Below are positions 18,801 to 26,027 of a stretch of DNA of 64,000 nucleotides, piece after piece. This DNA comes from Candidatus Hydrogenedentota bacterium (GTDB lineage Bacteria; Hydrogenedentota; Hydrogenedentia; Hydrogenedentales; JAEUWI01), in contig JAHBVV010000037.1 in assembly GCA_019637335.1 (NCBI GenBank), positions 1 to 64,000 on the forward strand, read 5' to 3'. A program made the position numbers and the translations under genes. The notes under the pieces were generated by a model. It saw only the letters and a list, made by a program, of their open reading frames with translations. It was not told where the DNA came from and searched no databases. Position 1 is the stretch's first letter. Every line of letters starts with the position of its first letter.

Positions 18801-19619
18801 CTGCTGGATGATGGACTCGAAGAGGGAGGCCATGAGTTCTTCGCGCGGGACGCCCTGCTTCTGGAGACCGTTGATGTCGGTTTCCGCGAAGACGCCGCAC
18901 TTGCCGGCGACGGGGTGGAGCTTGTGGCCGACATAGCCCATCTGGCAGAGCTTTTCGGCGGGGATCTTGAGCTTGGCGTTGATCTTGTCGATGACCGCGC
19001 CTGTGCCGCCGGCGCATTTGTCGTTCATCGAGGGGATCTTCTTTTTGGAGCCGTTATCTTCGTTTTCCTTGAAGACGATGATTTTCGCGTCCTGGCCGCC
19101 CAGTTCGACGACGCTCATGACGTCGGGGTAGAGCTTTTCGACGGCGAGCGAGACAGCGTTGACTTCCTGTACGAAGCGCGCGCCGATGTGGCGCCCGACG
19201 CCGGCGCCGCCGGAGCCGGTGATGAAGACGCGGACGGCGTTGTGGGGCACGCCGGGCAGCGCCGCGCAGGCGGCCTGGAGCAGCTCAAGGCATTTCTCGG
19301 GCTGTTTGGTCTCGTGGCGCTGGTAGTCCTTCCAGAGGATTTCGTCGGTCTCGGGGTCGACCAGAACGGCCTTCACGGTGGTGCTGCCGACATCGAGGCC
19401 CATGAGGAGTCCCTGGGGGTAGCGTTCCGTGCCCTGGAACGGCGTGAATTCGCGGCGTGGGGCGCGGACCTGGGGGAGTTCCGCGGGTTTGGTTGCGCAG
19501 CCGCAATTGCCGCCGGACGAGCAGGAGGATTTGGGGAGTTCGGCGGGCGCGGCGGTGGCCGTGCCGCAGCTGCCTGTGCCGCAACTGCTGGAGCTGGTGG
19601 ATGTGCTGCAACAACCCAT
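15849..19619 (-). CDS. Two-headed 2-hydroxyacyl-CoA dehydratase activase with DUF2229 domain
   Basis: Activases of the BadF/BadG/HgdC family use ATP and a 4Fe-4S cluster to push one electron into 2-hydroxyacyl-CoA dehydratase or benzoyl-CoA reductase-type enzymes. The 1256-residue protein has a Cys/Ser-rich N-terminus (seven Cys in the first 41 residues). A first ATPase head covers about 70-350 (GLDVGSTTVKAVLVD, ITGSGGAGVG). A second head covers about 415-690 (YIGIDGGSTSTKAVLIG, GVGTTGYAKD). Both heads keep the two cluster cysteines: KCAGGTG plus GKCGVFAE in the first, QCSAGNG plus GCAVFMQSD in the second. A CYFCKNNC iron-sulfur-like motif near 720 and a DUF2229 region (about 880-1240) follow. 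The partner dehydratase-like gene lies 155 bp upstream. The true substrate is unknown. Confidence 0.9.
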   Translation of the reverse strand: MGCCSTSTSSSSCGTGSCGTATAAPAELPKSSCSSGGNCGCATKPAELPQVRAPRREFTPFQGTERYPQGLLMGLDVGSTTVKAVLVDPETDEILWKDYQRHETKQPEKCLELLQAACAALPGVPHNAVRVFITGSGGAGVGRHIGARFVQEVNAVSLAVEKLYPDVMSVVELGGQDAKIIVFKENEDNGSKKKIPSMNDKCAGGTGAVIDKINAKLKIPAEKLCQMGYVGHKLHPVAGKCGVFAETDINGLQKQGVPREELMASLFESIIQQNLSVLTRGHTLLPNVLLLGGPNCYVKGMAECWRHNIPQIWKERNVPVPDRPLEELVKVPENAQYFAAIGAVEFGKSEIEDDANTGAYQGTDQLRWYLDVGRVEEKKAAGRTGLVKTSEELDGFYARYTVEPWEPAAFAPGSEVEGYIGIDGGSTSTKAVLIGRDKEILAKVYQLSNGNPIEDTMDVLAQLEAKIHDQGCKLKVLGVGTTGYAKDVLKDVLNADVALVETVAHTQSGLHFYPDADVICDVGGQDIKVIILRNGAVKDFKLNTQCSAGNGYFLQSTAQDFGVDVRRYADVAFQAEAMPEFGYGCAVFMQSDIVDFQRQGWQAPEIMAGLADVLPKNIWLYVSQIPNLPKLGSTFVLQGGTQNNMAAVKAQADFITSRFHGTGIDPRVIVHKHCGESGAIGAAFEAHRLHNERRRNTTFIGMGAVHTIEYRTTRDENTRCYFCKNNCLRTFIDVKSAASKEAANIALDANTMKFNSSTVSHTRMKRGASEEEKKSPDFESKVPLAEDEQRLIIATCEKGTVEDVNDMKQIKKGLDTLKEKYPNLVDRSAVKAFMPVTVENLADPPPAARWYARGRRRAAIQARRAAMDRRGSIRIGMPKALNMYSQAPFFMAFFQSLGIRDRNLVWSDFTSEGLYKEGAKRGSIDPCFPSKVGIPHVHNLLYHKHTPKKPLDYILFPMVDSFPTWLENILGSRACPTVTATPEAVHAAFIKERDLFAEKGIVYKKTFLNMDNPALCAKQMYEDWGAELGLSMPEARRATDAGLKALADFYQARRDEARAMLDTLEREQRLGIVLLARPYHNDPGINHEIMDEFQKLGYPVFTQDSLPIDSDIIDRLFGDEIARGEIDSGFDIADVWKNSYSENTSRKVWAAKYVARHPNLVALELSNFKCGHDAPIYTVIEEIVENSGTPFFYFKDIDENKPAGAIKIRVETIGYFLKRYREDMIARAEKIAKIEADLAAYDEDLRHPERAMAAAS

Positions 19620-19692
19620 GGGATCGATTCCTTGATTCGCGTAGTGACCGACGCGGTCGTGGAGGACCGCTTGTGTGGTTTGTCGTGTTTTA

Positions 19693-19728
19693 CAGGGACA
19701 GCAGGGACGTCAGGGACAGCAGGGACGC
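19693..19728. repeat. 9-bp GGAC tandem array (CAGGGACRN), four copies
   Basis: Four in-phase nonamers (CAGGGACAG, CAGGGACGT, CAGGGACAG, CAGGGACGC) lie in the 155-bp gap between the dehydratase-like gene and the activase gene. Confidence 0.85.
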
Positions 19729-19774
19729 ATGCACCGGGCCGTCTCCGAGGCGTCCCGGTGGCGCGACCGCTCGC

Positions 19775-21535
19775 CTACACCACCGCCCGCGTTGCCGCGC
19801 CTTCCCGATCCACCTTCCATGCCCTGTCTTCCGCCATCCGTTCGCCGACATAGAGCACGAAATTGGCGGCGCGTCCGACGACGCCTTCGTAGTGCGGGAG
19901 TTTCTGGAAGGGCTTGCGGAAGTCGGGGTGGGCTTCGACGTAGGCGCGGATCTGGTCGATGGTGTAGCCGGAGCGTTTTACGCAGGCCTGGAACTCCTGT
20001 TTGGACTTGAGCTTGGCCTCACCGAGGGCCATCTGCGCGCGGCTGTGGGCGTTGACGTCGCCCTCGCCGGAGGTTTCGATGGGGATGAAGATCATGTCGG
20101 AGAAATGGGTGGTGACGGCGGCCTGGGCGCCGTCGGACTGTGCGGAGGGCATGCATCCGAAGGGCTTGAGGCTCATGACCATGTGGGCGAGGCTCTTGTT
20201 GGCGTAGTAGATGTTTTTGGCGACTTCGAGGTGGCCTTCGCCGCCGGCGGCCTTGCTGTTGTAGTAGGGGTGGCCCATGCGCTGGAGTTCGAGCTGGCAG
20301 ACCTGCCGGTGGGCCGTGCCGCCGAGGGCCTTGCGGAGGCGCTCGTACTCGCGGTCGAGGAAGCGGCGGGCGATTTCGATTCGGGCGAGCTTCCAGCGGT
20401 TCCGAAGCCTGCCGCGGAGCGCGCCGAAGGGGCCTTTGGGATCTTCGAGACCCGCCTGGTCGGCGATTTTTCCGCGCGCCTGGTTGATGAGGTAGTTGAT
20501 CCAGGTGGTGATGGTTTCCACGAGGACTTCGGCTCCCTGGGCTTCCAGGAATTCGAACATGTGGAAGTTGCCGTCGCCCTCGGTGGTCTGGGCCCAGAAT
20601 TCGCCGGTGACTTTGCAGACGGGTCTGGGGCGGGTGAAGTCGACTTCGACGTTTTCGGCGATAATCCGGCAGGCCTCCGCCATGGTCTGGACGTAGAAGG
20701 GCTCCCAGCGTTGCTGCAGGATGCGGAGGCCGTCCTTTTCGCGGAGGCTTTTCGGCAGGCGCTTCCACCAGGCGGGCGCCGCGCCGATGCGATCGTTGGC
20801 GGTCTGGAAGGCGTCACAGATGTGATCCAGGGCGCGGTCGAAGGCGCGGTTGACCTGGCCGGGCTCGGCTTCGTAGGGCCGGAGCTGGTAGGCGACTTCG
20901 TTGAGGAGGTCGCCCATGACGATGGCGTTGAGGAGGCGCAGCGCGAAGGCCGCGTTGAACTCGAGCCCCTGTTCTTCGCCGACGGCCTGCTTGAGGCCGC
21001 CCTGTTGCTGGAAGAGGATAACGCGGAAGCCATCGAAGCCGCTGTTGCGGAGGGCGAGCCGGTATTCGGCTTCGTACATGCCGAATCGGCAGGGGCCGCA
21101 GCTTCCGGCGGTGACGAAGATGTAGTCGCGGAGAATGGCTTCGGTGGCGATGCCCTGGCGGTCGCGCAGATCCTTGAGGTAATTCACGAGGGCGCCCACG
21201 GTGAAGTAGGTGGGATTGCACTGGCCGTTGTTGCCGTATTCCTTGCCCGCCTGGAAGTCGGCCTTGCGCGGGGTGGGGATCACGGACATCCGGTAGCCCA
21301 GGGAGGTGAACGCGGCGTGGATGAGGCGCTCGTGCCGGAGGGTGAGGCCGCCATAGAGGATGGTCGTGGTGTCCCGCTCGGCTTTGGTGAAGGGGCGCTC
21401 CCCGGGGCGCTTGAAATGTTTACGCTTGTCGAGGTCGAGGCCCGCTTCGGCATAGCGGCGGCGGCGCTCCTTTTCGATTTCGAGGGCTATCGCGTCCGCG
21501 GTCGGGGCGCTCCCGGCGTAGTTGATCGTTTCCAT
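19775..21535 (-). CDS. 2-hydroxyacyl-CoA dehydratase-like (HgdB-type) protein
   Basis: The 586-residue protein resembles the dehydratase component activated by BadF/HgdC proteins. I start it at the ATG at 21535, behind a strong AGGAGGGG site; the frame is open about 60 codons further upstream, but that part is basic and unlike a protein start. Cysteine motifs that could hold an iron-sulfur cluster are NGQCNPTYFTVGALVNYL and TAGSCGPCRFGMYEAEYR. A third region contains KPFGCMPSAQSD. The long C-terminal half is helical and charged. It is the first gene of a two-gene minus-strand unit with the giant activase. In related genomes such pairs are usually unassigned in function, so the substrate should be left open. 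Confidence 0.8.
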   Translation of the reverse strand: METINYAGSAPTADAIALEIEKERRRRYAEAGLDLDKRKHFKRPGERPFTKAERDTTTILYGGLTLRHERLIHAAFTSLGYRMSVIPTPRKADFQAGKEYGNNGQCNPTYFTVGALVNYLKDLRDRQGIATEAILRDYIFVTAGSCGPCRFGMYEAEYRLALRNSGFDGFRVILFQQQGGLKQAVGEEQGLEFNAAFALRLLNAIVMGDLLNEVAYQLRPYEAEPGQVNRAFDRALDHICDAFQTANDRIGAAPAWWKRLPKSLREKDGLRILQQRWEPFYVQTMAEACRIIAENVEVDFTRPRPVCKVTGEFWAQTTEGDGNFHMFEFLEAQGAEVLVETITTWINYLINQARGKIADQAGLEDPKGPFGALRGRLRNRWKLARIEIARRFLDREYERLRKALGGTAHRQVCQLELQRMGHPYYNSKAAGGEGHLEVAKNIYYANKSLAHMVMSLKPFGCMPSAQSDGAQAAVTTHFSDMIFIPIETSGEGDVNAHSRAQMALGEAKLKSKQEFQACVKRSGYTIDQIRAYVEAHPDFRKPFQKLPHYEGVVGRAANFVLYVGERMAEDRAWKVDREGAATRAVV

Positions 21536-21737
21536 GGCGTGATACCCCTCCTGCGTTGGAATCTGGCGACTGTCATTGTGCGCGGACAGGGCTGCCGGCG
21601 TGTGCGCGCGCGGTAGACCCGCCTGGCCTTGCCGTCTCCGGAGTAGCCCGCTCCGGGCGACGAGCGCGCGTTGCCGCCTGTCAACAGTTTTTATAACATA
21701 AGGCTCCCGGGATAACAAGGGTTTTGAGATAAAACGG

Positions 21738-21769
21738 CGCGGGGCCCGGTGAAATCACCGGGCCCCGCG
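21738..21769 (-). terminator. Rho-independent terminator of the prepilin-like gene
   Basis: A perfect 14-bp stem (CGCGGGGCCCGGTG at 21738-21751, its complement at 21756-21769) surrounds a 4-nt loop. On the minus strand it is followed by CCGTTTTATC. It ends transcription of the gene whose stop is at 21827. It is also the longest perfect hairpin I see in the window. Confidence 0.85.
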
Positions 21770-21826
21770 GGGGTGGGGCGGCTCGGAAGCGCGCCCCTTT
21801 CTATGGTTACCAGAGGGTGGTCTGGA

Positions 21827-22702
21827 TCACTGACCGGCGGCGGCCAGGGCGCGGCCGGCGCGGTTCATGGGGAAGTCGCCTTCGACGGCGTATTTGACGA
21901 AGGCCACGTGGCCGTCCATGTAGAGCACGTTGGAGCCGCCGGGGATGTGGTTATAGTTGAAGGCGTCTTCGGCAACGGCGTCATACATTACAACGATTTC
22001 GGACTGGGCTTTGGCGCTGCCGCCCGCATTGTTGATATCGGTGATGAAGAAGCGCTCGACGCCCTCGCGGAGGCGCATTGCGCTGCTGAATCCATTGACG
22101 GGCGTCGGGTTGCCACCGATGTCCTCCAGGTACCAGTCTTCCTCCACGAGGTCCGGAAAGCCGCCCACCATGTACTGGTCGTAGGCTTCAATGGCGAGGT
22201 CGAAGTTGTCGAAATCCGCGGTGGTGACGAACATGTTGGAGGTCAGGACGTAGCCGTAGTAGAGGTAGGGCTGCCCGGTGATCTCGCAGGTCTCCACGAT
22301 CCTGTTGTTGCTGTAGCCGGCGACTTCGACCCACTGCGGAGCGCGCGACTGACCGGCGTCCCAGAGTTCCAGCGCGGTGGAGCCGGCGGCGTTGCTGGGG
22401 CATACGAGCGCGTTCCAGTCCGTGAGGTAGTCGGGGTAGGTCAGCGCGGCGTCGGGCGCGGCGTTGAAGGAGTGGGGATCGCCGTTGCAGTCATAGACCT
22501 GCATGGGCGGGTATTTGCCGCCTTTCGATTCGTTGGCGTACATCTTGAAGACGAGGCCGAGTTGCTTGAGGTTGTTCTGGCAGCTGCTGCGCCGGGCGGC
22601 TTCCCGGGCGCGTGCGAGGGCTGGCAGGAGGATGGCCGCCAGGATGCCGATGATGGCGATGACGACGAGTAGCTCGATGAGGGTGAAACCTTTTTTTTGC
22701 AT
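21827..22702 (-). CDS. Prepilin-like protein with N-terminal cleavage motif and C-terminal H-X-DG motif
   Basis: The 291-residue protein begins with a type II/IV pseudopilin leader: KKG followed by [20 protein letters not shown], with prepilin-peptidase cleavage expected after the Gly. A helical [17 protein letters not shown] segment follows, typical of the very abundant planctomycete/PVC prepilin families. The C-terminal [17 protein letters not shown] motif is the H-X-DG signature, here with ten residues between His and Asp-Gly. Four or more cysteines could form disulfides. The ATG at 22702 is chosen because it directly precedes the leader and has a GGAG site; the frame is open upstream only from a TTG. 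No secretion or pilus genes are adjacent. It has its own promoter, a long leader and a strong terminator. Confidence 0.88.
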   Translation of the reverse strand: MQKKGFTLIELLVVIAIIGILAAILLPALARAREAARRSSCQNNLKQLGLVFKMYANESKGGKYPPMQVYDCNGDPHSFNAAPDAALTYPDYLTDWNALVCPSNAAGSTALELWDAGQSRAPQWVEVAGYSNNRIVETCEITGQPYLYYGYVLTSNMFVTTADFDNFDLAIEAYDQYMVGGFPDLVEEDWYLEDIGGNPTPVNGFSSAMRLREGVERFFITDINNAGGSAKAQSEIVVMYDAVAEDAFNYNHIPGGSNVLYMDGHVAFVKYAVEGDFPMNRAGRALAAAGQ

Positions 22703-22932
22703 GGTACTGCTCCATTTCGTTTGGGTCTTGGGGTTGATTGCGCTGTTGCGGCAAGCATTCGGGGCGCGTTCGCGGGTGGCCAGCCTGCGATGCGTCCGGT
22801 TTGCGCGGTACCCGTTTGGGCTGTACTTGGTCGCGTACCGCGCGGTGAACTTTCCGCTGTTGGTTTTTTTCAACTTTACGTTGTGGCCGTCGCACCGCGG
22901 GGAGTCGCGTCCACGTGAACCGTTCTGCGTGA

Positions 22933-22977
22933 ACTTTAACTTAAATTCGCTGATTTGTCAAACCGTGTTTACGGTTT
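22933..22977 (-). promoter_or_regulatory. Promoter and palindromic operator of the prepilin-like gene
   Basis: On the minus strand a perfect TTGACA (22956-22961) is followed after 17 bp by TAAAGT (22933-22938). An inverted repeat AAACCGT-GTTT-ACGGTTT (22960-22977) begins at the -35 and extends upstream, a good place for a regulator. The start point near 22926 would give a leader of about 225 nt. This is the AT-rich part of the divergent gap between the prepilin-like gene and the SIS gene. Confidence 0.6.
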
Positions 22978-23074
22978 TACATGCGAAAAATGCGTTCGGG
23001 GTGCGCGGGGGTGCGCGAACGCGCTATACTTTGGCCGCTGAATCCGCCCATTGCCCCCGTGAAAGGACGCTCGA

Positions 23075-23737
23075 ATGCCCGCATTGAATCCGCTCGAAGA
23101 TGAAGTACTCCAAGGACTTCTGGACCGCCGCCCCGACCTGGCGGGCTGCCGGGAGGGGGTGTTGTCGCTGCATGCGGCGCTGGTGCGCTGTTATGACGGC
23201 GGGGGGACGCTTTTTACGTGCGGGAATGGCGGATCGAACGCGGACGCGCTGCACATTGTGGGGGAATTGAACAAGAGTTTTGAGCGGTTGCGCCCGTTGC
23301 GGCCGGAGATTCGGGAGAAGTTTCGGGGGCTGCCGTTCGGGGAGGAGCTGGCGGTGAACCTGGAGGCGGGGCTTTCCTCGCATGCGCTGGGCTTCAATGG
23401 GGCGCTGAAGACCGCGGTGGAGAACGACAATGCGATTCGGGACATTGCGTTTGCGCAGGAATTGAACGCGCTGGTGCGCCCGGGCGATGTGTTGCTGGCG
23501 ATTTCGACGTCGGGGAACGCGAACAATTGCCTGATGGCGATGTCGACCGCGAAGGCGTATGGGGCGCTGGCGGTGTCGCTGACGGGTCCGAAGGGCGGCG
23601 CGATGGGGGAGTTCGCGGATCTGGCGATCAAGGCGCCGGGGGATTCGACGAAGGTGATCCAGGAAGCGCATATCGCGTTGTGGCATACGATGTGTTTGTT
23701 GATTGAGGTGCATTATTTCCCGGAGCGGCGGGTGTAG
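23075..23737 (+). CDS. SIS-domain sugar isomerase, GmhA-like
   Basis: The 220-residue protein has a single SIS (phosphosugar isomerase) domain. It carries the family motifs TCGNGGSNADALHIVGELNKSF near residue 45 and LLAISTSGNANNCLMAMSTAK near 140. GmhA converts sedoheptulose 7-phosphate to D-glycero-heptose 7-phosphate for lipopolysaccharide core heptose. The segment ALGFNGALKTAVENDNAIRDI also fits GmhA-like proteins. An insertion (FERLRPLRPEIREKFRGLPFGEEL) makes it somewhat longer than classic GmhA of about 190 residues. AAAGGA precedes the ATG at good spacing. No other heptose genes are near, so another phosphosugar substrate is possible. Confidence 0.75.
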   Translation: MPALNPLEDEVLQGLLDRRPDLAGCREGVLSLHAALVRCYDGGGTLFTCGNGGSNADALHIVGELNKSFERLRPLRPEIREKFRGLPFGEELAVNLEAGLSSHALGFNGALKTAVENDNAIRDIAFAQELNALVRPGDVLLAISTSGNANNCLMAMSTAKAYGALAVSLTGPKGGAMGEFADLAIKAPGDSTKVIQEAHIALWHTMCLLIEVHYFPERRV

Positions 23738-23829
23738 GGCGGGCTGGGCTTGCCGCGGAATGTCCGCGGCAGGGTTCATGGTGCGTTTCAAGCGGGGCCG
23801 TCATGTTGTAGGAAGACACCGATTTCCCG

Positions 23830-23912
23830 TCATCTCCACGAAAGTGGAGATCCAGTGACCGAGCGACCCAAACCGCGCGAACCCACTGGATTCCCACTTT
23901 CGTGGGAATGAC
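23830..23912. repeat. REPIN-like inverted pair with dRS3-type core
   Basis: Two 29-bp elements (23830-23858 and 23884-23912) are inverted copies of each other with about four mismatches, separated by 25 bp. Each is itself a hairpin. The right one reads ATTCCC-N8-GGGAAT (23890-23909), the same pattern as the dispersed dRS3 repeats known from Neisseria; the left one reads ATCTCC-N8-GGAGAT with matching changes in both arms. Confidence 0.75.
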
Positions 23913-23973
23913 GCCCTTTTGCCCAGCGACTCCTTTACAAGCCTGCGCGGCCTTCGGCAAGCGCCGCTGCCTT

Positions 23974-24000
23974 TGCCGCGGACACGAATGTCCGCGATCC
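23974..24000. repeat. Dispersed TGCCGC...CCGCGATCC hairpin, copy 1 of 3
   Basis: The hairpin CCGCGGACA-CGAA-TGTCCGCG followed by ATCC has relatives at 44149-44175 (GGCA/TGCC arms) and 54301-54323 (shorter arms). The arms change together between copies. Confidence 0.6.
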
Positions 24001-24166
24001 TTTGCGCCTTCGGCGCATTCTCAGGAATGTCTGAGTTCCTGGTGCGCTGTTCCCGAGATGCTTCTGAAATGGGCGGTGGTTGTGTAGAATCTGGGCTTCA
24101 GACGATTGGAGTGTCCGCCGTTTTTTTGGAGGGCCGGGTTGACCGGCTCCGGGGATCGCGCCCGCC

Positions 24167-25603
24167 ATGCTTTTTAATTCGATGCCGTTTTGCCTGTACT
24201 TTCCCGCGGTGGCGGGGGTGTACTTTCTGGCTCCGGAACGGTGGCGGTGGGCGTGGCTGCTGGCGGCGAGTTACGGGTTCTACATGGCGTGGGAGCCGGG
24301 GTATGTGGCGCTGCTGTGGATTTCCACGGCGGTGGACTATGTGGCGGCTCGGCGGATCGCGGCTTCGTCGGGGGGCGCGCGCCGGGTTTGGCTTGGGGCG
24401 AGCCTGACGGCGAATCTGGGTCTGCTGTTTTTCTTCAAGTACTACAATTTTTTTCGGGATAGCCTGGGCGCGGGGGCGCGGTCGGCGGGGCTTTCGCTGG
24501 AGCTGCCGTACTCCGATTTTCTGCTGCCGCTGGGGATATCGTTTTATACGTTTCAGACGCTGAGCTACACGATCGATGTGTATCGGGGCGAGCGTGCGCC
24601 GGAGCGGCATCTGGGTTACTTTGCGCTGTACGTATGTTTTTTTCCGCAGCTGGTGGCGGGTCCGATTGAACGGGCGTCGCGGCTGCTGCCGCAGCTCCGG
24701 CGGGCGCACGCGTTCGATTATGATCGGGTGTGCGATGGGCTCCGGCTGATGGCGTGGGGCTTTTTCAAGAAGATGGTGATAGCGGACCGGCTGGCGGTGG
24801 CGGTGGAGCGGGTGTACGCGGAACCGGGGGGGCATAGCGGGCCGGTGCTGCTATTGGCGACGCTGGCGTTTGGGTACCAGATCTACTGCGATTTTTCGGG
24901 GTACAGCGATATCGCGATCGGGGCGGCGCGGGTGATGGGGGTGGGGCTTTCCCCGAACTTCAACCGGCCTTATGCGGCGTCCTCGATTCGGGACTTCTGG
25001 CGGCGTTGGCACATGACGCTCTCGGCGTGGTTCCGCGATTATGTGTACGTGCCGCTGGGCGGGAACCGGAACAGCGCGGCGGGCTGGGCGGCGGCGATCC
25101 TGGTGGTGTTTGCCGCCAGCGGGCTCTGGCACGGGGCGAACTGGACGTTTCTGGTCTGGGGGCTCATTCATGGCGGGCTGCTGATTGCGGAACGGGGCGC
25201 GGTGGCCGTCGCGCCGGGGCTGGCGCGGATCCCGCATGCGTTGAAGGTCGCGCTGACGTTTTCGGCGGTGCATGTGGGGTGGATCTTCTTTCGCGCGGCG
25301 GACCTGGGGGAGGCGCTGGAGGTGGTGTCGGGGCTGTTGGGCGGTTGGGGGGAGGTGGCTGAGGCAACGTTCTGGGGGGCGGCGGTCCGCGCGCTGGGAC
25401 TGGGCTGGGGGGAGGTCGTTCTGGTGTGCGTCGCGGTTGCGGTGGTGGAGGCGGTGCAGTATGCGGGGAGCCGGGCCGCGCTTCAGCCGTGGTTTCGCGC
25501 GCAGCCGGTGGCATTGCGCTGGGCAGCGTACACGGCGATCTTCTGGACGATTTTTTTGGCCGGGGTGTTTCGGCAGACGGAGTTTTATTATTTTGTGTTT
25601 TGA
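24167..25603 (+). CDS. MBOAT-family O-acyltransferase, AlgI-like
   Basis: The 478-residue integral membrane protein belongs to the AlgI/DltB branch of membrane-bound O-acyltransferases, which move acetyl or other acyl groups across the membrane onto extracellular polysaccharides. Family landmarks are SFYTFQTLSYTIDVYRGE near residue 125, PQLVAGPIERASRLLPQL near 165, IRDFWRRWHMTLSAWFRDYV near 280 and the catalytic-histidine region ASGLWHGANWTFLVWGLIHG near 325. About ten hydrophobic segments can be seen. The usual partner, an AlgJ/AlgX-like SGNH protein, is not adjacent, so the acceptor is unknown. The ribosome-binding site is weak. A 9-bp repeat array begins immediately after its stop codon. 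Confidence 0.92.
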   Translation: MLFNSMPFCLYFPAVAGVYFLAPERWRWAWLLAASYGFYMAWEPGYVALLWISTAVDYVAARRIAASSGGARRVWLGASLTANLGLLFFFKYYNFFRDSLGAGARSAGLSLELPYSDFLLPLGISFYTFQTLSYTIDVYRGERAPERHLGYFALYVCFFPQLVAGPIERASRLLPQLRRAHAFDYDRVCDGLRLMAWGFFKKMVIADRLAVAVERVYAEPGGHSGPVLLLATLAFGYQIYCDFSGYSDIAIGAARVMGVGLSPNFNRPYAASSIRDFWRRWHMTLSAWFRDYVYVPLGGNRNSAAGWAAAILVVFAASGLWHGANWTFLVWGLIHGGLLIAERGAVAVAPGLARIPHALKVALTFSAVHVGWIFFRAADLGEALEVVSGLLGGWGEVAEATFWGAAVRALGLGWGEVVLVCVAVAVVEAVQYAGSRAALQPWFRAQPVALRWAAYTAIFWTIFLAGVFRQTEFYYFVF

Positions 25604-25822
25604 TGGGGTGGACGGAGTGGACAGAGTGGACCCGCCTTCGGCGGGCAGGCCCGTGGACGGAGTGGACGGAGTGGACCCGCCTTCGGCGGGCAGGCCCGTG
25701 GACGGGGTGGACCCGCCTTCGGCGGGCAGGCCCGTGGACGGGGTGGACCCGCCTTCGGCGGGCAGGCCCGTGGGCGGAGTGGACGGGGTGGACGGGGTGG
25801 ACGGGGTGGACGGGGTGGGGTG
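25604..25822. repeat. Composite array of 9-bp GGAC repeats and CCCGCC-TTCG-GGCGGG hairpins
   Basis: Beginning at the base after the MBOAT stop codon, nonamers of the type GTGGACRGA alternate with four copies of a segment containing the hairpin CCCGCCTTCGGCGGG plus CAGGCCCGTGGACG. Each hairpin unit continues in phase into the nonamers, so the hairpin seems to have been inserted and then amplified with the array. Confidence 0.85.
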
Positions 25823-25858
25823 AGGGATTGGGGTCTGTAAATCGGGGTTTGCGTGTAG

Positions 25859-25864
25859 TACAAT
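25859..25864 (+). promoter_or_regulatory. Possible -10 element for mdh
   Basis: TACAAT at 25859-25864 is preceded 17 bp upstream by TGTAAA, a poor -35. It lies just after the repeat array. The implied leader for mdh is about 155 nt. Confidence 0.35.
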
Positions 25865-26027
25865 AGGGGGCCGTGATGCATGCGGCCCTATTGGGCGGCC
25901 GCGGCCGGCGCGCGTTGATCCCGCTTATCCCGAGATTCCCTTTGCGGGCGCGCTATTCACGCGATAACCCCCTACCGAGGCCCCGGGCAGCATTTGGCCG
26001 GGCCGCCGAACACGAAGGAGAAGGACC

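Larger units (their letters stand above)
23738..24166. other. 429-bp intergenic stretch with hairpin repeats
   Basis: This gap holds a GCCGCGG-AATG-TCCGCGGC-like hairpin at about 23750, the REPIN-like inverted pair at 23830-23912, a dispersed hairpin at 23974-24000, and a TGCGCC-TTCG-GGCGCA hairpin near 24005. A weak extended -10 (TAGAAT at 24085-24090) could serve the MBOAT gene. I see no gene in it. Confidence 0.6.

Noticed and set aside
17502-19853. A 783-residue plus-strand frame opposite the activase.
   Set aside because: Antisense shadow; its composition mirrors the codon bias of the real gene.
19700-21718. Upstream extension of the dehydratase-like gene to 21718.
   Set aside because: The extra 61 codons are basic and low in similarity, and the strong AGGAGGGG site stands before the ATG at 21535.
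25426-25881. Repeat-encoded frames after the MBOAT gene.
   Set aside because: They come from the composite nonamer/hairpin array and change with every unit.
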